30,592 nucleotides of DNA from JALYUA01 sp038253555 (GTDB lineage Bacteria > Acidobacteriota > Thermoanaerobaculia > UBA5066 > Gp7-AA6), in assembly GCA_038253555.1 (NCBI GenBank), contig JBBSGZ010000035.1:1-30592 (forward strand), written 5' to 3'. This document shows positions 14,796 through 23,042 of the stretch, in pieces. A program made the translations under genes and the position numbers. The notes beneath the pieces are model-generated. The model had not been told where the DNA came from and searched no databases. It was given only the letters and a program-made list of their open reading frames with translations. Position 1 is the first letter of the stretch; every line of letters starts with the position of its first letter.

Positions 14796-15428
14796 ATGGG
14801 ATACGCGGATAAGACCCTCGCGCCGGGCGAAACGGTTCTGTACCGCGCCCGCTATCACTGGATTTTCTACCGGTCCGGTCTCCTCGTACTCTTTCTGGCA
14901 ATCCTCCTCGGAGGGGCGTCCCTCTATGCGTCCCGCACCGCCCCCGGCGGCGACATCGCCATGCCGGTGGCCTATCTCGCGCTCGGCTTCGCGGTCCTCG
15001 CGCTGATGTTGCTCGGCGCGCGGTACGTTCGCGCGCGGCAGGACGAGTTCGTCGTGACGGATCGGAGGATTCTGCGCTCCGTCGGCCTGGTGACGCGCGA
15101 GCACGAGCAGGCCCCGCTCGAGAAGATCCAGGACATCACCGTGACGCAGACGGGCCTCGGCCGCCTGCTCGACTACGGCACCGTGACCCTCGAGACGGCA
15201 TCCGAGCGCGGGACTCTCCTCTTCCCGGCAATCGCGTCTCCCGAGGCGTTTCGGACCGCCATCTGGGGCCGCCCTCGGGCGGACGCGCCGGCGCCGGCGC
15301 CGGCCGCCGGCTCCGTCCCGGCGACGCCCGCCGGCCGGCTGGAGCAGCTCGAGGGTCTCCGCCGGCGCGGGATGGTCTCCGAGGTCGAGTACGCCGAGAA
15401 GCGCCGTGAAATCCTGGCCCATCTATGA
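14796..15428 (+). CDS. bacterial PH-domain membrane protein with C-terminal SHOCT
   Basis: 210 aa. The ATG at 14796 is chosen over a TTG three codons earlier. Two membrane helices (about residues 23-45, GLLVLFLAILLGG; and about 55-75, YLALGFAVLALMLLG) precede a YdbS-type bacterial PH domain (about 80-165: FVVTDRRILRSVGLVTREHEQ, LEKIQDITVTQTGLGRLLDYG, VTLETAS). An Ala/Pro linker leads to a short SHOCT helix (about 180-210: RLEQLEGLRRRGMVSEVEY, ending REILAHL). Related proteins are inner-membrane proteins of unclear role, sometimes linked to envelope stress. Domain order and length are normal. Confidence 0.85.
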   Translation: MGYADKTLAPGETVLYRARYHWIFYRSGLLVLFLAILLGGASLYASRTAPGGDIAMPVAYLALGFAVLALMLLGARYVRARQDEFVVTDRRILRSVGLVTREHEQAPLEKIQDITVTQTGLGRLLDYGTVTLETASERGTLLFPAIASPEAFRTAIWGRPRADAPAPAPAAGSVPATPAGRLEQLEGLRRRGMVSEVEYAEKRREILAHL

Positions 15429-15508
15429 CATGCCCGGCGTGAGCGTCACGCGCGGGGTGTAAACCACAACGGCTCGACCCTCGTCCAAGCCATGTGCCCG
15501 CTCTCGAA

Positions 15509-16108
15509 ATGATTCCTCGCCAGACGGATCCCGGCGTCGACGAGACTCTCCTGATCCGCGAGGTCAGGGCCGGGAAGGTCGACTCTTTCGAGTACTTCGT
15601 CCGGAAGTACCAGCGGCGCATCACCCGACTGGCGTACCGCCTCCTGCGAGACGCGGGCGAAGCCGACTGCGCCGCGCAGGAGAGCTTTGTTCGCGCCTAC
15701 CAGAACCTGAAAGACTTCCGCGAGGGATCGACCTTCGAGACGTGGATCACGCGCATCTGCATCAACTGGTGCAAAGACCGGCTGAAACGACGCCGGCTGG
15801 TCTTCTACTTTCACCAGGGTCCCGCCGAGAAGGATGACGACGAGTCCGGGGTGCAAAACACGGCGGCCGGCGACGAACCGTCGCCGGAACGGCGCGCCGT
15901 CTCCCGCGAGATCCGCGAGCGCCTCCGCGTCGCGATGGGGTCCCTCTCGCCGCGGCAGAAGACCGTGTTCGTGCTGAAGCACTTCGAGGAACTGTCGATC
16001 CCGGAGATCGCGGACCTGACGGGCCTCGACTCCGGAACCGTGAAATCCCATCTCTTCCGGGCGGCTCACAAGATCCGCGAGCAGCTCGGCGAATATCGGA
16101 AGGCCTGA
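15509..16108 (+). CDS. ECF-type RNA polymerase sigma factor
   Basis: About 199 aa from ATG 15509; an in-frame GTG at 15494 is possible. The sigma-70 region 2 block is at about 20-90 (FEYFVRKYQRRITRLAYRLLRD, then ESFVRAYQNL, then FETWITRICINWCKDRLKRR). The linker is acidic. Region 4 HTH is at about 140-190 (LSPRQKTVFVLKHFEELSIPEIADL, then SGTVKSHLFRAAHKIRE). It directs RNA polymerase to stress-type promoters. The gene is followed after 2 bp by an anti-sigma-like gene and then a Spy/CpxP-like gene, so it probably forms a self-regulating envelope-stress module. Confidence 0.9.
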   Translation: MIPRQTDPGVDETLLIREVRAGKVDSFEYFVRKYQRRITRLAYRLLRDAGEADCAAQESFVRAYQNLKDFREGSTFETWITRICINWCKDRLKRRRLVFYFHQGPAEKDDDESGVQNTAAGDEPSPERRAVSREIRERLRVAMGSLSPRQKTVFVLKHFEELSIPEIADLTGLDSGTVKSHLFRAAHKIREQLGEYRKA

Positions 16109-16110
16109 CC

Positions 16111-16629
16111 ATGCACGTAAACAGATCCAGGACGCACCTGACCGACGCGGAGCTTTTCGGCCTCGCCATCCCTGCGGTGGGATCTCCGGAGGCGCTGCCT
16201 TCTCACCTGTCGGATTGCCTGGCTTGCAGCCGTGCGCTCTCCCAGTGGAAGGGAGCCGTTCGCGAGCTCGCGGGGGAGATGGGGCCGCTCGGCGACCGGA
16301 CGCGCGAGGGTTGGGGCGACGTCGAAGACCGCACTATGGGCGCCATCCGGCGAACGCGTTTCGCCCGGCCCGGGTCGCGGCTGCGCTGGGGTGTCGGGAT
16401 CGCGGCCTCCCTGCTGCTGGCAACGCTGGCGGTCCCCCTGTTCCGCTCCGGGCCGCCGGCCGCGCCGCGGGCATGGGCATCCCCTTCGGAGCTCTCCGTC
16501 GAGGACCAGACCGACGACGCGCTCCTCCGGGACGTCGCGCGACTCGCGCGGGCCGAAGACACGGGGGGCTCGTGGAGCGCTCTCGTGCCCGAGCCGGGAA
16601 CGGCGAGCCGGGAAGAGGAGCGGCTGTGA
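16111..16629 (+). CDS. anti-sigma factor, zinc-finger (HxxxCxxC) type, single membrane span
   Basis: 172 aa, starting 2 bp after the sigma stop. The cytoplasmic N-terminus carries H32-x3-C36-x2-C39 (SHLSDCLACS), the zf-HC2 anti-sigma signature. One membrane helix lies at about 93-111 (WGVGIAASLLLATLAVPLF), followed by a 60-aa periplasmic tail. Proteins of this design hold the cognate ECF sigma inactive until a periplasmic signal releases it. The stop overlaps the next gene's GTG, so all three genes are one operon. Confidence 0.8.
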   Translation: MHVNRSRTHLTDAELFGLAIPAVGSPEALPSHLSDCLACSRALSQWKGAVRELAGEMGPLGDRTREGWGDVEDRTMGAIRRTRFARPGSRLRWGVGIAASLLLATLAVPLFRSGPPAAPRAWASPSELSVEDQTDDALLRDVARLARAEDTGGSWSALVPEPGTASREEERL

Positions 16630-17141
16630 ACCCGGAAGCGAAGCTCAAGATCCGCGCCGCGTTCTTTGCCTTACTCCTCGTCTCTTTGGCCCCGGCCGCC
16701 TTTTCCGAGCAGGATTTTCCGGAAGGGAAGTGGTGGAAGCGGCCGCGGCTGGCAGCCGAGATCAACCTGAGCGCCGACCAGTCGCGCGAGATCGATAAGA
16801 TTTTCGTCCGGTCCCGCACGCGCCTGATCGACCTGAAGGCCGACCTCGAGAAGAAGCAGCTCACACTCCAGTCCTCGATGGAAGATCGCGCCGCGGAACG
16901 GAAGACGGTTGAGAAGGAGATCGAGTCCGTCGAGAACGCGCGGGCGGAGCTCCAGAAGGCCCGCGCCCTGATGGTCCTCGACATGAAGCAGGTCTTAAAA
17001 CAGGACCAGTGGGAGCGGCTCCTCCAGCTCCAGCAGGACATGCGAGAACGCCGGATGATGGCCCGGGAAGGGCGGCAGAACGGGTACCGGCAGGGCGGGC
17101 CCGGGCCGCAGGACCGGCAACGGACGCCGCGGGGAAACTAA
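16626..17141 (+). CDS. Spy/CpxP-like periplasmic protein
   Basis: 171 aa, with a GTG start in a GTGA overlap with the anti-sigma stop. Residues 1-27 are a signal peptide (IRAAFFALLLVSLAPAAFS, cleavage before EQD). The mature part is all-helical and highly charged: INLSADQSREIDKIF is the LTxxQ-like first helix, a long coiled coil follows (LKADLEKKQLTLQS to VEKEIESVENARAELQKA), then QWERLLQLQQDMRERR and a Gln/Gly/Arg-rich disordered tail. This matches the periplasmic heavy-metal-sensor/Spy group, which act as chaperones or stress sensors. Its place after an ECF/anti-sigma pair suggests it senses envelope stress or is the module's output. Confidence 0.75.
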   Translation: MNPEAKLKIRAAFFALLLVSLAPAAFSEQDFPEGKWWKRPRLAAEINLSADQSREIDKIFVRSRTRLIDLKADLEKKQLTLQSSMEDRAAERKTVEKEIESVENARAELQKARALMVLDMKQVLKQDQWERLLQLQQDMRERRMMAREGRQNGYRQGGPGPQDRQRTPRGN

Positions 17142-17143
17142 GC

Positions 17144-17194
17144 CGTCGCCTTCGCTCACTGCGGGAGCTGCCTTCGCCGTGCGCGGCGAAGGCA
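17144..17194 (+). repeat. interspersed hairpin repeat, copy 1
   Basis: A 23-bp leader identical to 30544-30566 is followed by a perfect 11-bp stem (17169-17179 with 17184-17194) and the loop TGCG. Aligned over 35 bp, the two copies differ at two positions, one of which lies in the stem and is compensated in the opposite arm. Confidence 0.75.
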
Positions 17195-17352
17195 CCGGCG
17201 AGCGGCTCGCCTGTCGGCTCGACCGCTCGCCTGCTCCCTTCGTTCGCTCCGGCTCCCGCCCCGAGAGGCTCCTCCACCGTCGCTTCCGCTCACTGCGTTC
17301 GCTCCCGCTCCCGCTGCGAGCTTAGTCACCATCGGGGTGGAAGCGTAGCTCT

Positions 17353-17395
17353 GCCCCTCGCCCCGCGCTCGGGGAAAGGGTTGGGGTGACGGGGT
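17353..17395. repeat. G/C-run intergenic repeat
   Basis: Contains CCCCG-CGCT-CGGGG (17361-17374) followed by AAAGGGTTGGGGTGACGGGG. This layout is like the 'gagagggttggggtgagggg' intergenic repeat seen in many bacterial genomes. Role unknown. Confidence 0.45.
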
Positions 17396-17502
17396 CCGCA
17401 GGCAGGTAAGGCGGACCTGCCATTGCGGCTGATCAGGCTCAGCGAGAAGAGCCCGCGCCGCCGCCCTCCGGCGTGCGCCCCCGTGTCGCTTCCCGCGCCG
17501 AA

Positions 17503-18060
17503 TCAGGCCTGCTCGAACTCCTCGTATTCGAGGCGGAGCCTCGCGGCGAAATCGAGCATGGTCCGTCGGCGGTCCTCCGCGATTTCTCGGGCTCGCGGGG
17601 TCCGAAGCTCGACGCGGGCCGACTCTTCGATCTCGGCTGCCATCTCCCGGAAGTCGAGCCGCTCCCGGTATCCGTCGACGAGGCTTCTGGCAACTCCGTA
17701 GGCGCCCAGGCGGTCGAGCCGGACCGCGTCATGAACGATCTCTTCTTCGGCCGTCCGCGGATCGGTGTCGAACCGCGCCAGGGAGCGGAAGAGAGACGAG
17801 ACGGTTTTTCGGGGAACGCCTTCGGAGGCGAGGAACAGCTCCGTGCGGCTGCGGTGCCCCATCCGGGAGACCCATTTCTCCTGGCCGGAGAACACGGCGA
17901 GCAGAAACAGAAGGTCGAAGTCGACGTCCGATCGGTCCCCGGCGACCCGCATGGCGGCGGAGACCGCGCGGCGGACGTCTCCATAATTCGTGACGCCGTC
18001 GAGCGCCACGGCGAGCGGCTTCACATAATCCTCGACGCGCTGGCGCGCGGCCTGGTCCAC
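17503..18060 (-). CDS. HD-superfamily-like protein with degenerate metal site
   Basis: 185 aa, GTG start. The segment EEEIVHDAVRLDRLGAYGVAR (about 109-129) matches the last conserved block of YedJ-type HD phosphohydrolases (usually 'ilxDADrLDalGaiGiaR'). The preceding helices align in layout, but where the family has its His-Asp metal pair this protein reads LFLLAVFSGQEKWVSRMGH, so the HD doublet is missing. It is probably an inactive or repurposed member. The gene lies 32 bp downstream of the SDR gene on the same strand and is likely co-transcribed. No signal peptide or membrane helix is present. The family call rests on one good block and is moderate. Confidence 0.55.
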   Translation of the reverse strand: MDQAARQRVEDYVKPLAVALDGVTNYGDVRRAVSAAMRVAGDRSDVDFDLLFLLAVFSGQEKWVSRMGHRSRTELFLASEGVPRKTVSSLFRSLARFDTDPRTAEEEIVHDAVRLDRLGAYGVARSLVDGYRERLDFREMAAEIEESARVELRTPRAREIAEDRRRTMLDFAARLRLEYEEFEQA

Positions 18061-18092
18061 GGCGTCGATGCTACGTCACGGCCGATCCCCGC

Positions 18093-18839
18093 CTACCCGG
18101 TCGACATCACCTTTCCGCCGTCGACGCGGAGGATCTGCCCCGTGATGAAGGCGGGACCGGAGCAGAGAAACAGGACCGTCCGCGCGACGTCCTCGGGAGC
18201 GCCGTTGCGCCTCGCCGGCACGGACTTCGCCCAGCCCTCCGCCTCTTCCGGTGGCGTTCCGTCCGGCGGGAGGACGATTCCGGGCGCGACGCCGTTGACG
18301 GACACCTCGGGCGCGAGCTCGACCGCCAGCGCCCGGACGAGCCCCTCGACCGCGGCCTTCGAGACGGAATGCGCCAGAAAGTGGCGGACCGGGCGGGCGG
18401 CGAGAAAGTCGGAGATCAGGACGACGCGTCCTCCGCGGCGGCGCAGCGTTCGCGCGGCGGCGCGCGAGAGGAGAAACCCGGAACGCGCGTTGATGTCGAG
18501 GGCGGAATTCCAGACCTCCGGGGTCGTCTCCTCGAGCGAAGCGCGATGGAAGCTCGAAGCCGAGTGCACCAGGAAATCGAGGCCGCCGAAATGCCGCTCC
18601 GTCTCCGCCACGACGCGCTCGCAGGCGGCGGGCTCCGAGAGATCGGCGGCGATTCCGACGGCGCGGCGGCCCAGAGATCGAATTTCCGCGCAGACCTCTT
18701 CCGCTCCCGACGCGGAGGTCCGATAGTGCACCGCGACGTCCGCGCCCTGCCGGGCGAGCGCCACGGCAATGGCCCGGCCGACCCGGATTCCTCCTCCCGT
18801 GACGAGCGCGACGCGGCCGGAAAGAGGCAGATCGGGCAT
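18093..18839 (-). CDS. SDR, pteridine-reductase/FolM-like, with His in place of the catalytic Tyr
   Basis: 248 aa from ATG 18839; upstream codons in the same frame run into the next promoter and are excluded. The cofactor loop TGGGIRVGRAIA and HYRTSASGAEEV, and the 'HSASSF' version of the NNAG motif, are typical of FolM/pteridine-reductase-like SDRs. The usual YxxxK reads HSVSK: the codon is CAT where TAT would give Tyr, a single-base difference, while K is kept. VNGVAPGIVLPP and the C-terminal ITGQILRVDGGK are normal. Loss of the Tyr normally cripples SDR catalysis, so activity is in doubt. Likely operon with the HD-like gene downstream. Confidence 0.75.
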   Translation of the reverse strand: MPDLPLSGRVALVTGGGIRVGRAIAVALARQGADVAVHYRTSASGAEEVCAEIRSLGRRAVGIAADLSEPAACERVVAETERHFGGLDFLVHSASSFHRASLEETTPEVWNSALDINARSGFLLSRAAARTLRRRGGRVVLISDFLAARPVRHFLAHSVSKAAVEGLVRALAVELAPEVSVNGVAPGIVLPPDGTPPEEAEGWAKSVPARRNGAPEDVARTVLFLCSGPAFITGQILRVDGGKVMSTG

Positions 18840-18902
18840 GCGCGATCGTAACCTTTCGCTCGAAAAGACCGTATTCTGGGCAGGTTGCCCGGAGGACTCG
18901 AC

Positions 18903-21900
18903 ATGAAGCGTCTCGCCGGCCTTCTCGCCCTCTGTGTCGTCTTTCATGCGGCCCCCGCGCAGGCGGGATCCGTCTCCGGGCGCCTGCTCGATTCCGGGGG
19001 AAAACCGGTCGCCGGAGCCCGCGTGCAGTGGGTCTCCTATCGCACGGACGACGAGCTGACCCTCGATATGTCCGCGGGCGTCGAACCGCGGGGTCTCGGC
19101 GAAGTGGCGACGGCGGCAGACGGATCTTTCCGCGTGGCACTGGAGAAATCAAACGTCGCCGTGGGGCTGCGGGTCTTTCCCCCGGGCGCCCCGTCCCTTC
19201 GTTTTCGGGGGCCGTTCGACTCCACGGAGGACGTCTCGCTCGAGGACCTGCATGCGTCTCCGGGAGTCCGGTTGTCGGGGCGAGTCGTCGACGAAGAAGG
19301 CAAGCCCGTCTCCGGGGCCCGGGTGCGGGCGGCCGGCACGGAGATTCTGTCCGATCAGGAATCGATGGTGCTGTCGGAGGTGAAGACGGCCGCAGACGGG
19401 ACGTTCTCCATGGAGGACGCGCCGGGCGGAATCCGGTCGATCCTCGCGCGCGCTCCTGGATTCGTGCAGGCATCGATCTTTCAACTGGAGCCGAAAGCCG
19501 ATGTGAATGTGACTCTCAAAAGGGGGGGCGCAATCCGGGGCGTGGTCCTCGATGCGAGCGGAAAGCCGGCCGCCGGCGCGCTCGTGGTGTCCGAGAGCGA
19601 GGGTGTCGAGTCCGACGCCGAAGGGGCGTTTCGCATCACGGGAATCGAGCCCGGCGTACGAAGCCTCCAGGCTGTCTGGAAGGAAGACTTCGCCGCCCGG
19701 CGGGACAATCTCCGGGTCCGCCGCGGCCAGGAAGTCGAGGCTCCGTTGCGGCTGGTGCGCGCCGCGGCGATCGCGGGGACGGTGATCGACGAATCGAGCC
19801 GCAAGCCGATCGCCGGCGCGCGGCTGGCCGCGTCTTCCGGCGGCATGGCGTTCGGCCGCCGGCGCACGGAACGGTCCGTCCGCGCGGACGCGAAGGGGAA
19901 ATTCCGATTGAACGGCCTCGCGGCCCGGTCCTACGCGGTCACAGCTTCCCGGGAGGGATATCTCTCCTCTTCCATCAACGGGATTTCGGCGAGCACCGCG
20001 GCGCACGGAACGGTCAACCTCGCGCTGGCGAAAGCCGCAAGCGTCGCTGGAAAGGTGATCGACGAAAAGGGCTCGCCGGTTTCGGGAGCCACGGTTCGCT
20101 TCGCCTCGGAGGGAGGGATGCGGAGCCTCCTGCGGCGGGGGCCGGCGGCGTTCGCCGGCGGGCAGGGCGCGCAGACCGCGCTCGACGGATCCTTTCGTCT
20201 GCGCAATCTCTCCGCCGGACGGAACCTGACTCTCGAAGCCGGTAAGGCCGGTTACACCGAAGGGCGCCGCCCGGGCGTCACCTTGAAGACCGGGGAGGCC
20301 CTCGCCGGCGTCTCTCTCACGCTGAAGAAAGGCCTCGAGGCCCGCGGCAGGGTCGTCGATTCGCAGGGCAAGCCCGTTCCCGGGGCCGAGATCCGCGTGA
20401 CCGCGCGCGACGGGAGAGGCGGCGGCTTCGGAAACGTGCGCCAGCAGATCAGGGCGCTCGGCATGGACGCGAGCAAGCCCGACGCCGTGTCGAGGCCGGA
20501 CGGGGCGTTCCTCGTTCGGGGCCTCGAGCCGGGGGACTACACCGCCGCCGTTTCGAGAGACGGCTACGCCCGAAAAAGCGCGCCGAACCTCCTCGTGGCG
20601 GCCTCCGCGGAAAACGTGTGGCCCGCGATCGCGCTGGCCAACGGTGTCGCGATTTCCGGGTTTGTCCGCGACTCCCAGGGGCAGGCGATCGCCGGAGCGC
20701 AGATCTACGGGATCTCGATGGGCGAAGGGACGCGTCCTCAGAGCGTCACCTCCGAGGTCGATGGTCGATTCCGCCTCGACGGCCTGACGGCCGAGAAATC
20801 GATCTTTCTGAACCTGACCGCTCCCGGCTTCGCGCCCGCGCAGAAAAACGTGACCCCGCCCGCGGAAGACGTCGCGATCGTCTTGAAGACGGCCGGGACG
20901 GTGCGCGGCCGGGTCGAGGATGGCGACACCAAGCGGCCCATCACCGACTTCACCGCCGGCCGCACCGGACCGCGCGGGGGCGGGATGGTCTTCCAGATGG
21001 GAACTCAGGGAGGCGACCGAGCGTTCCAGTCCGAGGACGGCTCATTCGAGCTTCCCGACGTTCCTGCCGGCAAATGGACGATCCGGGCGGGGGCTTCGGG
21101 GTACCGCAACGGCGAGACGTCCGGGGTCGAGCTCGGGGAAGGGGAGACGAAGGACGGGGTCGTGATCTCGCTGCGGAAAGGGGGCTCGCTGTCCGGGCGG
21201 GTCCTGGATCCCAGGAAGGGAACGGGCGTGCCGAACGCGGCGGTCAGCTGGCAGGCCGCGGGTACCTCCGGCGGGCCGGCCGGGGCGATGCTTGCGCGCA
21301 TGGGGGTCGGCGCCCCGAACACGGCGACGAACACGGATGCGGACGGCCGGTTTCGCTTCGACGGCCTGCCCGAGGGGCGCGTCACCGTCGTCGCGGATCA
21401 CACGGACTATCTGGAGACCAGCCGCGAGGTGGATCCCGACAAGGATGGGACGGTGGACATCACGCTCGGAACCGGCGGCTCCATCACGGGCAGCGTCGTC
21501 GGCCGCGACGGCCGCACCCCCATTGCCGCCGCACTCGTGTCGCTCAACGAAGAAGGCGATGCCGGGATGTTCGGCGGGGGAGACTCCACGCGCACCGACG
21601 GCTCGGGCGCGTTCTCGTTCGACCACCTGAAGGCCGGACGATTCAAGATCTCCGCGCAGTCGTCCGCCGGCAAGTCAGCTCCGAAGGAAGTGATCCTCTC
21701 CGAAAATCAGCGGCAGGATGGCGTTTTGATCGGGATGGTCTCCGCCGGATCCACGGTGCGCGGGACGGTCTCCGGGCTCCCCCAGGGCAAGCTCGGCGGC
21801 CTTCGCATTTCCGCGAACGGCAAGGACTACTCCGACGGCACGCAGACCGACGACACGGGCGCCTTCACGCTGCACGACGTTCCTTCGGGCATCGTCCAGT

Positions 21901-23006
21901 TCAACGCCAACACGAGCATGCCGACCGGCCGCTCGGTGTCGAAGTCCGCGGAGATCCCGGAGGGGGCGGGAGAAGTTCCGGTGCAGATCGTCTTCGAGGG
22001 GTCGTCCCGGCTCGCGGGCCGCGTCACCAGGGCGGACCGGCCGCTCAGCGGGCTGTTCGTGTTCGCCAACGCCGATCCTCCTTCGCCCGGCCCCGGCCGG
22101 GCGTCGTCTCAGACGGACGAGGACGGACGCTTCGCGCTCGAGGGGCTTTCCGACGGGCCGTACCAGCTCTCCGTCGGAGGGCAGGGCGTTTCGTACCGAA
22201 AAGTCGTTTCGGTCTCCGGAGACACGGCCGCGGACCTGGCGATTCCCGCCTCGACGATCTCCGGGATGGTCACGGAGGACGGACCCGGAACCCCGCTCGA
22301 AGGAGCGACGATCCAGGCGGAAACCGGGAAGGAGACCGCGGCGTTCTCGATGAAGACCGCCGTCTCGGATTCCTCCGGGCACTACGAGATCGACGGCGTC
22401 GACCCGGGCACTTATCAGGTCAGCGCGCGCAAGGCCGGCTATCAGCAGAAGGCCGCCCCCGCGACGGTGGGAGCGGACTCCGCCGCGGCCAACTTCGCCC
22501 TCGCGAAGGGGTCCGGAATCTCCATACGGATCTCGGATGGCCTGACCGGGTTTCCGCTGCACGGCGTCACCGTGCTCGCGTTCGGGGCCAACGGCAACGT
22601 CGCGTTCCAGGGACAGGTCGGCCTCGATTCCGGCGGCAAGGGGGAGGTCTCTTCTCTCGGCCCCGGCAGGTACTCGATCTACGTTTTCACCGACGGCTAC
22701 GCGCCCCGCGCGCTTCCGGCAGTCGAGGCTCCGTCGCCCGAGGTCGCGATCGCGTTGACGCCGGGCGGCCGCGTCGAGGTCCGTTCGGGAACCCCCGTCT
22801 CCGGCCGGCTCACGAACGCATCGGGCGCCGTCTATCTGCTCTCTCCGTACCGCCTCGACGGCCGCGTGACCGCTGTCCCCCCCGCATCGACCTGGGAGCA
22901 CCTCGCCCCTGGTTCCTACACCCTTCAGTCGACGGGCGCGGGAGGACCGGCGGTGTCTTCCTTCACCGTTTCGGAAGGACAGACCACCCGCCTGGATTTG
23001 AAGTAG
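18903..23006 (+). CDS. giant secreted protein of ~15 carboxypeptidase-regulatory-like repeats
   Basis: 1367 aa. ATG 18903 is preceded by GGAGGA (18891-18896). Residues 1-22 are a signal peptide (LLALCVVFHAAPAQA). The rest is a chain of about fifteen 80-100-aa beta-sandwich repeats. Each starts like 'v.G.V.D..GkPv.GA.V' (SGRLLDSGGKPVAGARV, SGRVVDEEGKPVSGARV, RGRVVDSQGKPVPGAEI) and ends with 'DG.F.l.gL..G...l.a...Gy'. This is the CarboxypepD_reg/Cna-B-like fold. No protease domain, TonB-barrel, membrane anchor or sorting signal is visible. It is probably an exported or surface protein for binding or structure. Long frames in other phases over this gene are shadows. Confidence 0.88.
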   Translation: MKRLAGLLALCVVFHAAPAQAGSVSGRLLDSGGKPVAGARVQWVSYRTDDELTLDMSAGVEPRGLGEVATAADGSFRVALEKSNVAVGLRVFPPGAPSLRFRGPFDSTEDVSLEDLHASPGVRLSGRVVDEEGKPVSGARVRAAGTEILSDQESMVLSEVKTAADGTFSMEDAPGGIRSILARAPGFVQASIFQLEPKADVNVTLKRGGAIRGVVLDASGKPAAGALVVSESEGVESDAEGAFRITGIEPGVRSLQAVWKEDFAARRDNLRVRRGQEVEAPLRLVRAAAIAGTVIDESSRKPIAGARLAASSGGMAFGRRRTERSVRADAKGKFRLNGLAARSYAVTASREGYLSSSINGISASTAAHGTVNLALAKAASVAGKVIDEKGSPVSGATVRFASEGGMRSLLRRGPAAFAGGQGAQTALDGSFRLRNLSAGRNLTLEAGKAGYTEGRRPGVTLKTGEALAGVSLTLKKGLEARGRVVDSQGKPVPGAEIRVTARDGRGGGFGNVRQQIRALGMDASKPDAVSRPDGAFLVRGLEPGDYTAAVSRDGYARKSAPNLLVAASAENVWPAIALANGVAISGFVRDSQGQAIAGAQIYGISMGEGTRPQSVTSEVDGRFRLDGLTAEKSIFLNLTAPGFAPAQKNVTPPAEDVAIVLKTAGTVRGRVEDGDTKRPITDFTAGRTGPRGGGMVFQMGTQGGDRAFQSEDGSFELPDVPAGKWTIRAGASGYRNGETSGVELGEGETKDGVVISLRKGGSLSGRVLDPRKGTGVPNAAVSWQAAGTSGGPAGAMLARMGVGAPNTATNTDADGRFRFDGLPEGRVTVVADHTDYLETSREVDPDKDGTVDITLGTGGSITGSVVGRDGRTPIAAALVSLNEEGDAGMFGGGDSTRTDGSGAFSFDHLKAGRFKISAQSSAGKSAPKEVILSENQRQDGVLIGMVSAGSTVRGTVSGLPQGKLGGLRISANGKDYSDGTQTDDTGAFTLHDVPSGIVQFNANTSMPTGRSVSKSAEIPEGAGEVPVQIVFEGSSRLAGRVTRADRPLSGLFVFANADPPSPGPGRASSQTDEDGRFALEGLSDGPYQLSVGGQGVSYRKVVSVSGDTAADLAIPASTISGMVTEDGPGTPLEGATIQAETGKETAAFSMKTAVSDSSGHYEIDGVDPGTYQVSARKAGYQQKAAPATVGADSAAANFALAKGSGISIRISDGLTGFPLHGVTVLAFGANGNVAFQGQVGLDSGGKGEVSSLGPGRYSIYVFTDGYAPRALPAVEAPSPEVAIALTPGGRVEVRSGTPVSGRLTNASGAVYLLSPYRLDGRVTAVPPASTWEHLAPGSYTLQSTGAGGPAVSSFTVSEGQTTRLDLK

Positions 23007-23042
23007 GAAGCCGCCGAACCCGCCGCCGTGCGGCCGACCCGC

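Larger units (their letters stand above)
17142..17502. other. 361-bp non-coding region rich in inverted and interspersed repeats
   Basis: No gene is supported. It contains an interspersed hairpin repeat at 17144-17194, an inverted repeat GGCGAGC/GCTCGCC just after it, a diverged second copy of the repeat's leader at 17278-17297, and a G/C-run repeat at 17353-17395. The genes on both sides point into the region, so the hairpins may also serve as a bidirectional terminator. Confidence 0.6.
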
